From: an uncultured Anaerolineaceae bacterium
GTDB lineage: Bacteria; Chloroflexota; Anaerolineae; Promineifilales; Promineifilaceae
Direction: 5' to 3'
Assembly (NCBI GenBank): GCA_937967805.1
Contig: CALBTC010000527.1
Coordinates: 1-9,084 of the forward strand
Length of the DNA: 9,084 nucleotides
In this document: positions 1-5,682 of the stretch, piece after piece
How positions within the stretch are numbered: position 1 is the stretch's first letter
Layout of the letters: each line of letters begins with the position of its first letter
Made by a program: the position numbers and the translations under genes
Notes under the pieces: model-generated
What the model was told of the DNA's origin: nothing
The model's database searches: none
The model's input: the letters and a program-made list of their open reading frames with translations, nothing else

Positions 1-1
1 C

Positions 2-748
2 CTCGATGGACTGCTGGTCGATTTGTGCGGCCGTTCCCGTCAGCGTCAATTCCTGATACGCCCAATTGGCCGGATCGCGAAACTGCCACGGCTGCTCCCA
101 CGGCGGTGCATTGCCAACCTGAATGCGCAACACAGGCTGCTGCGTGCCAAAAAATGCGCCTGTACCGGTGAGCCCGATAAGGTTACCGTTATTCACGAAC
201 GTATCCATTTCATTGCTGCCTAAAACGGCCGTCACGTCCAATCCCGGCTCAATCTCAGCCCGAAAGCCCACTGCCTGCCCCGGCACACCTACCATTTGCG
301 ACAGCTCCAGCCTAATAAATCCGGCAGGCAGGTCGCGCGGCGTGCCGGTTTCGTCTGGCACCAGAATAGGTTGGCGCAGAGCGGGGCGATAAGGCGAGAA
401 GCGGTCGTTGCGTATAGCCAGTAGCCAGGGCGATGTCTGATGGCGCACGGCCGTTGCCAACAAATTGCCTTTTGGTCTGGCGAGAATGCCGGATTGGGGA
501 ACGGCCGTTTCCGGCAACATCAATTCCGTGCCGATAGCCGGCTGGCGCTGCGGATTTATGTGCGGATTGCGTTCATGCAGCATCGCCTCATCCACCTGAA
601 AGCGAATGGCTAATGCTGTCCAGCTATCGCCGGGCTGCACCAAAATACGCGCGTTGCTCTCTGCTTGGGCGATGGTGCGCTGCGTCATTGTTGCCGGCAG
701 CAAGAGAATGAAAATCGAGAGAAAGAGCCATTTTTTCATGGGGTTCAT
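2..748 (-). CDS. Secreted LysM-domain protein, N-terminal part (possible M23-type cell-wall peptidase), cut by left edge
   Basis: The frame is open for 249 codons from the ATG at 748 to the window edge, so the C-terminus is missing. A second in-frame ATG at 739 (M4) is also possible, and neither has a clear Shine-Dalgarno. Residues 1-28 look like a signal peptide: M-K-K-W, then a hydrophobic run, ending around A-Q-A before E. Residues about 35-80 form a LysM module (V-Q-P-G-D-S-W-T-A-L-A-I-R-F, then N-P-H-I-N) expected to bind peptidoglycan glycans. A weaker LysM-like stretch follows (S-P-W-L-L-A-I-R-N-D-R at about 110-120). The remainder looks like a beta-rich region, with an F-R-D-P-A-N-W segment and L-T-L-T-G-T-A-A-Q-I-D near the edge. 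From memory, this order precedes M23 metallopeptidase domains in Chloroflexota exported proteins, but the catalytic part is not in the window, so peptidase activity is inferred. It is divergently oriented from folK. Confidence 0.75.
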   Translation of the reverse strand, partial: MNPMKKWLFLSIFILLLPATMTQRTIAQAESNARILVQPGDSWTALAIRFQVDEAMLHERNPHINPQRQPAIGTELMLPETAVPQSGILARPKGNLLATAVRHQTSPWLLAIRNDRFSPYRPALRQPILVPDETGTPRDLPAGFIRLELSQMVGVPGQAVGFRAEIEPGLDVTAVLGSNEMDTFVNNGNLIGLTGTGAFFGTQQPVLRIQVGNAPPWEQPWQFRDPANWAYQELTLTGTAAQIDQQSIE

Positions 749-794
749 TGTACTGGCACTTTGGCAAAGTTGCTGTAGAAAGTTGAAGATTTGG

Positions 795-823
795 TTGACA
801 TTGATGACGCGCTGTGTTATAAA
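795..823 (+). promoter_or_regulatory. Near-consensus sigma-70 promoter for folK
   Basis: A perfect -35 box TTGACA (795-800) is separated by exactly 17 bp from a -10 box TATAAA (818-823, five of six consensus bases). The expected transcription start is near 830, leaving a leader of about 45 nt before the folK ATG. It lies in the 127-bp divergent gap between the LysM gene and folK and is the only strong promoter seen in the window. No comparably good minus-strand promoter for the LysM gene was found. It may serve folK alone or extend into tetR and folP, since no hairpin terminator separates them. Confidence 0.75.
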
Positions 824-875
824 GTTTGCCATAGAACACAGAGCATTCTTTGGACAAATTTAACAACAGGGCAAC

Positions 876-1379
876 ATGCACACAGTTTACCTTGGATTGG
901 GCACAAATATAGGCAACCGGGCAGCTAATTTGCAAGCCGCCGTTACCGGGCTGGCTGAAAATTTGAATGTCACGGCCGTTTCCCCCATCTACGAAACGGC
1001 TCCCTGGGGCATTACCGACCAGCCCGACTTCCTGAACATGTGCCTGATTGCCGAAACCGATTTGCCTCCCAATGAACTGCTGGCCCTCCTCAAAAACCTG
1101 GAAAAAGAAATCGGCCGTGTGCCTGGGGAGCGTTGGGGGCCGCGCCTGATCGACATCGATCTTCTTTTTTATGCCCATCAAATTATCAAAACCGAAAAAT
1201 TAACCATCCCGCATCCGGAGCTGCCGGAGCGCGCTTTTGTTTTGCGTCCGCTGGCCGACATTGCCCCCGATTTTGTGCATCCGGTGCTGGGGGAGACGAT
1301 TGCCGCATTGGCGGCCAAAGTGGATGATGAGGGGATACGGCCGTTTGCCCCGGCCCCAACGTTGCAATTAAAGCAGTAA
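876..1379 (+). CDS. folK: 2-amino-4-hydroxy-6-hydroxymethyldihydropteridine pyrophosphokinase (HPPK)
   Basis: A 167-residue protein, normal length for monofunctional HPPK. It transfers pyrophosphate from ATP to 6-hydroxymethyl-7,8-dihydropterin in the cytoplasm, making the substrate that dihydropteroate synthase (folP, downstream) condenses with p-aminobenzoate. Visible family motifs are the N-terminal Y-L-G-L-G-T-N-I-G-N-R (5-15), S-P-I-Y-E-T-A-P-W-G (36-45), the signature R-W-G-P-R-L-I-D-I-D-L-L (86-97) with the two Mg-binding aspartates D93 and D95, and H-P-E-L-P-E-R-A-F-V-L-R-P-L about 20 residues later. The ATG at 876 follows a weak AGGG and puts the conserved beta-strand at residue 4, so no longer start is needed. 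It is separated from folP by a TetR gene, and no folB was seen between them. Confidence 0.95.
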   Translation: MHTVYLGLGTNIGNRAANLQAAVTGLAENLNVTAVSPIYETAPWGITDQPDFLNMCLIAETDLPPNELLALLKNLEKEIGRVPGERWGPRLIDIDLLFYAHQIIKTEKLTIPHPELPERAFVLRPLADIAPDFVHPVLGETIAALAAKVDDEGIRPFAPAPTLQLKQ

Positions 1380-1409
1380 TCTCTTTTTTTCGCTCAAAAA
1401 TAAGTCGTT

Positions 1410-1433
1410 ACTCAAAAAATGAGTGACCACTCA
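1410..1433 (+). promoter_or_regulatory. Palindromic operator candidate at the tetR start (autoregulation)
   Basis: The site TGAGTGACCACTCA (1420-1433) is a 14-bp inverted repeat, TGAGTG-AC-CACTCA, with only the two centre bases asymmetric. It overlaps a second perfect inverted repeat, ACTCA-N5-TGAGT (1410-1424), so three half-sites of the same pentamer lie in 24 bp. The right edge touches the Shine-Dalgarno AGGAAG (1433-1438) of the TetR-family gene starting at 1448. TetR proteins commonly bind such palindromes next to their own gene, so autorepression is the natural reading, but it is inferred. The same 14-mer was not found elsewhere in the window. The rest of the 1380-1447 gap is AT-rich with a short T-run and no hairpin terminator or convincing promoter. 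Confidence 0.6.
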
Positions 1434-1447
1434 GGAAGTAAAAGCTG

Positions 1448-2065
1448 ATGCTAGAAACTGAAACCACCACCCGTCGCGAACGCCGCATCGCTGCCCGCAA
1501 AGCGCAGCTTTTGGACGCTGCAGCCCAAGTCTTTAGCCACAAAGGATACGAAAAGGCGACCACCAAAGAGATCGCCGAAGCGGCTGACGTCTCCGAAGGG
1601 ACTCTGTTCAACTACTTCGCTACCAAGCGTGAGCTGCTCATCGGCGTGGCCAAAGCGTATGCCGACGAAGTTGCTGCCGATATTGAATCCGTGCAGGGTG
1701 AAACCTTTGAAGATATGCTGGCCCAGTTGGCGGCTAACCGCTTCCGCCGCGGTCGCGAAAGACGCTTATTTATGCTCTTTTTGTACGAATCCCGCCTGAA
1801 TGCTGACGTACATCAATATTATGTGCAGGAAGCGTTGCATCGCATCATCGATGCCTTGGAGCAGCGACTAAAAGCACTTATTGAGGCTGGCGTGATGCGC
1901 CCGGTAGACCCGGCGCTCACCGCCCGCATGATGAGCGCCACTACGATGGGTTTTGCCGCCTTGTTTGAATTGGGCGTTGATATTGGCACCGGCTCGCCGG
2001 AAAAGCTGGGTGCATTTGTGACGGATATTCAATTGAATGGTTTACGAAATGGGTCAGATGTTTGA
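1448..2065 (+). CDS. TetR/AcrR-family transcriptional regulator
   Basis: A 205-residue protein of typical TetR length. A basic N-terminus (T-R-R-E-R-R-I-A-A-R-K, 8-18) leads into the three-helix DNA-binding domain. The helix-turn-helix is around residues 38-57 (A-T-T-K-E-I-A-E-A-A-D-V-S-E-G-T-L-F-N-Y-F), followed by the family hallmark T-K-R-E-L-L. Residues about 70-205 form the helical ligand-binding and dimerisation domain, which diverges too quickly to name a ligand by eye. The ATG at 1448 has a good Shine-Dalgarno, AGGAAG, nine bases upstream. Its end overlaps the start of folP. Neighbours suggest two possible regulons: folate genes (folK and folP) or, by analogy with TetR-type FadR regulators that sense long-chain acyl-CoA, the beta-oxidation cluster about 1 kb downstream. 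The second is attractive but unproven. A palindrome over its own start suggests autoregulation. Confidence 0.92.
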   Translation: MLETETTTRRERRIAARKAQLLDAAAQVFSHKGYEKATTKEIAEAADVSEGTLFNYFATKRELLIGVAKAYADEVAADIESVQGETFEDMLAQLAANRFRRGRERRLFMLFLYESRLNADVHQYYVQEALHRIIDALEQRLKALIEAGVMRPVDPALTARMMSATTMGFAALFELGVDIGTGSPEKLGAFVTDIQLNGLRNGSDV

Positions 2066-2918
2066 GTGGGGCAAACGCACCTATGTGATGGGCATTTTGA
2101 ACATCACCCCGGACAGTTTTTCGGGGGATGGGCTGCTGGTGCGTGAGGCTGCTATTGATGCGGCCGTTTCCCAGGCCAAACAATTTGCCAACGATGGTGC
2201 CGACATCATCGACATCGGTGGTGAGAGCACGCGCCCCGGCAGCACACCGGTTACGGAAGCTGAAGAGTTGGCGCGGGTGATTCCGGTGATTGAGGCAGTG
2301 AGAACGGTCGTTTCGCTTCCCATTTCCATCGACACCTACCGGGCCAACGTGGCCGAAGCCGCGCTGGCTGCCGGCGCCAATTGGGTGAACGACGTGTGGG
2401 GCCTGCGCATGGACCCGCGCCTGGCCCAGGTTGTGGCCCAGGCCAATTGCCCCGTCATCCTGATGCACAATCGCAGCAAGCCCAAGGACGTGGCCCAGGA
2501 AGAACGGCTTGGCGGGCGCTACGTCGGCGTGGCATACGACGACCTCATTGCCGATATTAAACGTGAGCTGGGTGAAAGCATCGAATTGGCGCTGCAAGCA
2601 GGCATAAAAGAGGAAAATATCATTCTGGACCCAGGCATAGGTTTTGGCAAAACCGTTTCTCAGAATTTACAAATTGTCAACCAACTCGATCAGTTTAAGG
2701 GGATGGGTTTTCCCATTTTATTAGGCACCTCGCGCAAATCGTTTATTGGCTACACGCTTGATTTGCCGCCGGAAGAGCGGCTGGAAGGTACGGCTGCCAC
2801 CGTGGCCATCGGCATCGATCGTGGCGCCGACATTGTGCGGGTGCATGACGTAATACCAATTGTGCGGCTGGCAATGATGACAGACGCGATAGTTAGAAAT
2901 AAAGAGATTGGAGATTAG
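2058..2918 (+). CDS. folP: Dihydropteroate synthase
   Basis: DHPS condenses 6-hydroxymethyl-7,8-dihydropterin pyrophosphate (the FolK product) with p-aminobenzoate to give 7,8-dihydropteroate, the step blocked by sulfonamides. From M2058 the protein is 286 residues, close to the usual 280. Motifs appear in order: Y-V-M-G-I-L-N-I-T-P-D-S-F-S (loop 1), I-D-I-G-G-E-S-T-R-P-G (loop 2), S-I-D-T, N-D-V-W-G, I-L-M-H-N-R, I-L-D-P-G-I-G-F-G-K-T, L-L-G-T-S-R-K-S-F-I-G and the C-terminal R-V-H-D-V. Start choice: in-frame ATGs at 2037 and 2049 are possible, but 2058 best fits family N-termini (M-F-E-W-G-K-R-T-Y-V-M-G) and gives an 8-nt overlap with the tetR stop, implying translational coupling. No candidate has a strong Shine-Dalgarno. 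The last codons (E-I-G-D-stop) lie inside a heptamer repeat, so the repeat has supplied the C-terminus. Confidence 0.95.
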   Translation: MFEWGKRTYVMGILNITPDSFSGDGLLVREAAIDAAVSQAKQFANDGADIIDIGGESTRPGSTPVTEAEELARVIPVIEAVRTVVSLPISIDTYRANVAEAALAAGANWVNDVWGLRMDPRLAQVVAQANCPVILMHNRSKPKDVAQEERLGGRYVGVAYDDLIADIKRELGESIELALQAGIKEENIILDPGIGFGKTVSQNLQIVNQLDQFKGMGFPILLGTSRKSFIGYTLDLPPEERLEGTAATVAIGIDRGADIVRVHDVIPIVRLAMMTDAIVRNKEIGD

Positions 2919-2981
2919 AGATTGGAGATTGGAGGTTGCAGACAGAGCTTTTTAATCTCCAATTGGCCAATTTCCAATCTC
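2904..2981 (+). repeat. Heptamer-array hairpin element, copy 1 (GAGATTG type)
   Basis: The left arm is five 7-bp units in exact phase: GAGATTG, GAGATTA, GAGATTG, GAGATTG, GAGGTTG (2904-2938). The right arm has the inverse units: TAATCTC (2953-2959), an 8-nt CAATTGGC, CAATTTC and CAATCTC (ending 2981). Pairing 2904-2931 with 2953-2981 gives roughly 25 base pairs including G-U pairs, with one internal loop opposite the 8-nt unit and a loop of about 21 nt. The folP stop codon TAG (2916-2918) lies inside the left arm. No U-tract follows the stem, so it does not look like a standard intrinsic terminator. A second copy sits at 8071-8144; their left arms share an identical 28-bp run. Confidence 0.85.
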
Positions 2982-2993
2982 CCCACAAGGGAG
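2979..2993 (+). promoter_or_regulatory. Hairpin covering the Shine-Dalgarno of the first acyl-CoA dehydrogenase gene
   Basis: CTCCC (2979-2983) can pair perfectly with GGGAG (2989-2993) across the five-base loop CACAA. The right strand is the ribosome-binding site of the gene starting at 3002 (8-nt spacing). The left strand overlaps the last unit of the heptamer hairpin element (2904-2981), so this small hairpin and the large one compete for the same bases. The pairing is seen directly; a regulatory effect is inferred. Confidence 0.4.
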
Positions 2994-3001
2994 CAAGAAC
3001 T

Positions 3002-4093
3002 ATGTTAGATTTTCGCTTGGATGAAGAACAGAAGATGCTAACCAATGCCATTGGGCGGTACGCCACTGAGCGGATGCGCAAGGTGTTTCGGGATGCAGAA
3101 GAGGACGGCCGTATCCCCCCAGAAGTTGTCCAGGCCGGCTGGGAATTAGGCATTCTGCCCACCGGCCTGCCGGAAGCGTACGGCGGCTTTGGCGAGTACA
3201 CTGCCCTCACCGGCGTGCTGGCCAGCGAAGAACTGGCCTGGGGCGACCTGGCCCTTGCCCTGAACGTGATGGTGCCTAACCTGGTAGCCATTCCGGTAAT
3301 GCTGGCCGGTACCGAGGCGCAAAAGGAGGCGTACCTGCCCCAATTTTGCGACGAAACCATTCCCGCCATGACCGCCGCCCTCACTGAACCCGTCGTTAAG
3401 TTTGACCCGTACCGGCTTAACACAACGGCCGTTCGCGACGGTGATGAATACGTGCTGAACGGGACCAAAACGGCCGTGCCCCTGGCTGAAACGGCCGAAC
3501 TACTCCTGATCTATGCCGACGAAGATGGCAAAACCCAGGGTTTCCTGGTGCCTGCCGCTGCCGCTGGGCTGACCGTGGACAAGAAAGCCAAGCTCATGGG
3601 CATCAAAGGGTTGCCCACGTTTATGCTTACCCTGGCCGACTGCCGCGTTCCGGTGGAAAACAAGCTGGGTGGCGACGACGGCATCAACTTTGGCTTGATT
3701 TTGAACCACAGCCGGGTGGCACTGGCGGCAGCGGCCGTCGGCGTGGCCCGCGCCGGCTACGAATATGCCCTCGATTACGCCAAGCAGCGCGTGCAGTTTG
3801 GCGAACCGATTGCCCACAAGCAGTCCATCGCCTTCATGCTGGCCGACATGGCTACCGACATTGACGAAGCTCGTTTGCTGGTGTGGGAAGCCGCCTGGCA
3901 GATGGACCAGGGCAAAGACATCACCCGCGATGCCGCGCTGATGAAACAGCGAGTGGACGACATTGTGGTACAGGTAGCCGATCGGGCGCTCCAGATTTTG
4001 GGCGGCTACGGCTACATTCGAGAATATCCAGTGGAGCTGTGGCTGCGCAACGCGCGTGGCTTTGCCTCATTTGATGGATTGGCGATTGTGTAA
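3002..4093 (+). CDS. Acyl-CoA dehydrogenase-family protein, subunit lacking the usual catalytic Glu
   Basis: A 363-residue flavoprotein of the acyl-CoA dehydrogenase superfamily, at the alpha,beta-oxidation step of fatty-acid breakdown. The ATG at 3002 has the Shine-Dalgarno GGGAG; an upstream TTG (2936) would start inside a repeat and is rejected. Order: N-terminal helical domain (1-125), beta domain (126-215), C-terminal helical domain (235-363). Kept: R-V-Q-F-G (263-267) and G-G-Y-G-Y (334-338), which in the family contact the FAD diphosphate and adenine. Altered: the substrate/flavin loop normally reading T-E-P-G-A-G-S-D reads T-E-P-V-V-K-F-D (128-135), and the usual I-Y-E-G-T with the catalytic Glu reads S-F-D-G-L (D358). 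The alternative helix-G Glu of isovaleryl-CoA dehydrogenases is also absent (N-H-S-R). The C-terminus ends right after this point, a little shorter than usual. From memory a subfamily with this sequence style exists in Chloroflexota and Actinobacteria. It is likely the partner subunit of the next gene. Confidence 0.88.
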   Translation: MLDFRLDEEQKMLTNAIGRYATERMRKVFRDAEEDGRIPPEVVQAGWELGILPTGLPEAYGGFGEYTALTGVLASEELAWGDLALALNVMVPNLVAIPVMLAGTEAQKEAYLPQFCDETIPAMTAALTEPVVKFDPYRLNTTAVRDGDEYVLNGTKTAVPLAETAELLLIYADEDGKTQGFLVPAAAAGLTVDKKAKLMGIKGLPTFMLTLADCRVPVENKLGGDDGINFGLILNHSRVALAAAAVGVARAGYEYALDYAKQRVQFGEPIAHKQSIAFMLADMATDIDEARLLVWEAAWQMDQGKDITRDAALMKQRVDDIVVQVADRALQILGGYGYIREYPVELWLRNARGFASFDGLAIV

Positions 4094-4140
4094 TTGGGTA
4101 GTTATTAGTTGCTAGTTACTAACCACTAACTACCAATTAC
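4090..4140 (+). repeat. Heptamer-array hairpin element (TAGTTAN type)
   Basis: In-phase 7-bp units read TAGTTAT, TAGTTGC, TAGTTAC (4099-4119), then the inverse units TAACCAC, TAACTAC, CAATTAC (4120-4140). The outer stem pairs 4090-4104 with 4127-4140 over 14 bp with one bulged G. The upstream stop codon TAA (4091-4093) is in the stem. The design matches the element at 2904-2981 but the unit sequence is different. A small alternative hairpin, CCAA-TTAC-TTGG (4133-4144), overlaps its right end. No U-tract follows. The next gene's Shine-Dalgarno GGAG (4153-4156) lies 13 bases beyond. Confidence 0.8.
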
Positions 4141-4164
4141 TTGGTAACAGATGGAGTATAAAAA

Positions 4165-5439
4165 ATGATTAGTTTTGAAATTCCTGAGTCAATTTTGAAC
4201 CAAAGCCAGATGACAAAAATGGTGGCTGAACAGGCAATGCGGCCGTATTCGCGGGAGCTGGATGAGCATGAACACCAGCGGCCGGAAGCGTTTGTTAACA
4301 TGACCTGGCCCTTTACCCAGCAAATGATGAAGTCTGCGCTGAAAAGCGTGGAAAAGCGGCTCAACGGCAATGGCAGCCACGGCACTAACGGCAGTGCCGC
4401 GCCCAAAGGTCCTGACTTCTCCATTTTGGGTTTCATCATGATGGTGGAGCAGATGAGCTGGGGCGATGCCGGCCAATATCTTTGCCTGCCGCACCCGATG
4501 CTGGGTGGTTCGGCCGTGCAGGCGGCGGGCACGCCGGAGCAGCAGCTGCGCTTCCTCAAAAAGTTCACCGAAGGTGATCCCAAGTGGGGAGCCATGGCCA
4601 TCACCGAGCCGGGAGCGGGTTCTGACAACAGTTCGATGCGGACAACGGCCGTACTTGACCCGGACACCAACGAATGGATCCTCAACGGCGAAAAAATCTT
4701 CATCACCAACGGCAAGCTGGCCCTGGAAGAGTCTGACGGCCTGTGCGTCGTCTGGGCCACCATTGATCCGGAGGCCGGACGCGCCGGGATTAAGTCGTTT
4801 GTGGTGGAAGGCAACACGCCCGGTGTTTCCATTGCCAAGCAGGAGCACAAGTTGGGCATCCGCGCCAGCGACACGGTAGCTTTACACTTCGATAACGTGC
4901 GGCTGCCGTTTGACAATATGCTGGGCACGCTGGACGTGAAGGAAAAGACGGCCACAAAAGGGTTCAAGGGCGCCATGAAAACGTTCGACGCCTCGCGTCC
5001 GGCGGTGGCCGCCAGCGCCATGGGCATTGCCCGCGCCGCCCTGGAGTTCACCCGCGACAAGCTGGCCGAAGAAGGTATTATTTTGGATTACACCAAGCCG
5101 AGGCATGAGTTAACGGCCGTTGAGCGTGACCTGATGGAGATGGAAGTGCGGCACAAAGGAGCCTGGCTGCTCACCCTGCGCGCCGTCGGCATGATGGCCC
5201 ACGGCGAGAGCAACCGGCTGGCGGCCAGCATGTGCAAGTTCCGCGCCGGGGAAGCGGTTACCTGGATTACCCAGAAAGCCGTCGAGCTGCTTGGCCCGAT
5301 GGGTTACTCTCGCGAATGGCTGGCCGAAAAGTGGATGCGCGACGCCAAAATCAACGACATCTACGAAGGCACGAAGCAGATCAACCAGCTGATTATTGCC
5401 CGGAGTATTTTGGGCTACTCGCGGCGAGAACTGAAGTAA
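4165..5439 (+). CDS. Acyl-CoA dehydrogenase, subunit with catalytic Glu
   Basis: A 424-residue acyl-CoA dehydrogenase-family protein expected to introduce the trans-2 double bond into acyl-CoA, passing electrons to an ETF not seen in the window. ATG 4165 follows GGAG by eight bases. Visible: A-I-T-E-P-G-A-G-S-D (145-154), the flavin/substrate loop; K-I-F-I-T-N-G in the beta domain; and I-Y-E-G-T (399-403) with E401 as the expected catalytic base. Residues about 68-82 form a low-complexity G/N/S linker (N-G-N-G-S-H-G-T-N-G-S) inserted in the N-terminal helical domain, which partly explains the length. Odd: the FAD-contact motif R-x-Q-F-G is not seen; the matching place reads K-P-R-H-E-L (311-316). 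G-G-x-G-Y is G-P-M-G-Y (377-381). These are the motifs retained by the preceding gene, so the two proteins look complementary. The stop codon begins a heptamer array. Confidence 0.92.
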   Translation: MISFEIPESILNQSQMTKMVAEQAMRPYSRELDEHEHQRPEAFVNMTWPFTQQMMKSALKSVEKRLNGNGSHGTNGSAAPKGPDFSILGFIMMVEQMSWGDAGQYLCLPHPMLGGSAVQAAGTPEQQLRFLKKFTEGDPKWGAMAITEPGAGSDNSSMRTTAVLDPDTNEWILNGEKIFITNGKLALEESDGLCVVWATIDPEAGRAGIKSFVVEGNTPGVSIAKQEHKLGIRASDTVALHFDNVRLPFDNMLGTLDVKEKTATKGFKGAMKTFDASRPAVAASAMGIARAALEFTRDKLAEEGIILDYTKPRHELTAVERDLMEMEVRHKGAWLLTLRAVGMMAHGESNRLAASMCKFRAGEAVTWITQKAVELLGPMGYSREWLAEKWMRDAKINDIYEGTKQINQLIIARSILGYSRRELK

Positions 5440-5519
5440 TCGGTAATCGGTAAACAGTAATCGGTAATCGGTTTGGGTGTTAGATGGTAAACTTGTGCCC
5501 GACTGATTATTGATTACTG
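5437..5519 (+). repeat. Heptamer-array hairpin element (TAATCGG type)
   Basis: Five in-phase 7-bp units follow one another: TAATCGG twice, TAAACAG, TAATCGG twice (5437-5471). The first three bases are the stop codon of the upstream gene. The right side has the heptamers CCGACTG, ATTATTG, ATTACTG (5499-5519). As RNA, 5455-5473 can pair with 5501-5519 in a 19-bp stem without bulges, using several G-U pairs, with a 27-nt loop. Because the G-U pairs would become A-C mismatches in the complementary strand, the fold favours the sense transcript. The unit sequence differs from the other junctions but the architecture is the same. Confidence 0.8.
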
Positions 5520-5538
5520 ACCTACTGAATCCTTGAAT

Positions 5539-5656
5539 TGTCATTCTGAGTGAAACGAAGAATCCCTCTTAACTCTATTTGTTAAAATCCTTGAACGCGG
5601 GCAAGGTAAACATGGTGTGAAGGTTTCAGGGATGCTTCACTGCGTTCAGCATGACA
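5539..5656. repeat. Short inverted-repeat element, MITE-like (118 bp)
   Basis: The left arm (5539-5567, starting TGTCATTCTGAGTGAAACG) and right arm (5628-5656, ending TTCAGCATGACA) are inverted copies matching at 22 of 29 positions, enclosing 60 bp with no coding potential. Both arms begin TGTCAT in outward orientation. From memory, the family TGTCATTCTGAGnGAA...GAATCcct recurs in intergenic DNA of many bacteria, including Chloroflexota, as a non-autonomous repeat; this is recollection, not a search result. No target-site duplication was recognised. It sits in the largest gap of the beta-oxidation cluster, ends 26 bases before the next start codon and does not disrupt that gene's Shine-Dalgarno. 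Confidence 0.6.
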
Positions 5657-5682
5657 TGCACACATTTAGGAGAAGTTGACAC

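Noticed and set aside
624..1181. Minus-strand open frame across the LysM gene start and folK
   Set aside because: It overlaps two well-supported genes and the divergent promoter region, and its translation has no family features.
1380..1400. Terminator after folK based on the T-run
   Set aside because: No stable GC-rich stem precedes the T-run.
2904..2981. CRISPR array
   Set aside because: Units are 7 bp and contiguous with no unique spacers, and inverse units follow. This is a tandem/inverted heptamer array.
2936..3001. Upstream TTG start extending the first acyl-CoA dehydrogenase
   Set aside because: The extension is a translation of the repeat's loop and right arm. The ATG at 3002 has a good Shine-Dalgarno and matches family N-termini.
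3002..4093. First acyl-CoA dehydrogenase as a pseudogene because of missing motifs
   Set aside because: The frame is intact with a good ribosome-binding site and coding bias like its neighbours. The C-terminal FAD motifs are preserved and the losses are confined to positions that the next gene retains, which fits a specialised subunit better than decay.
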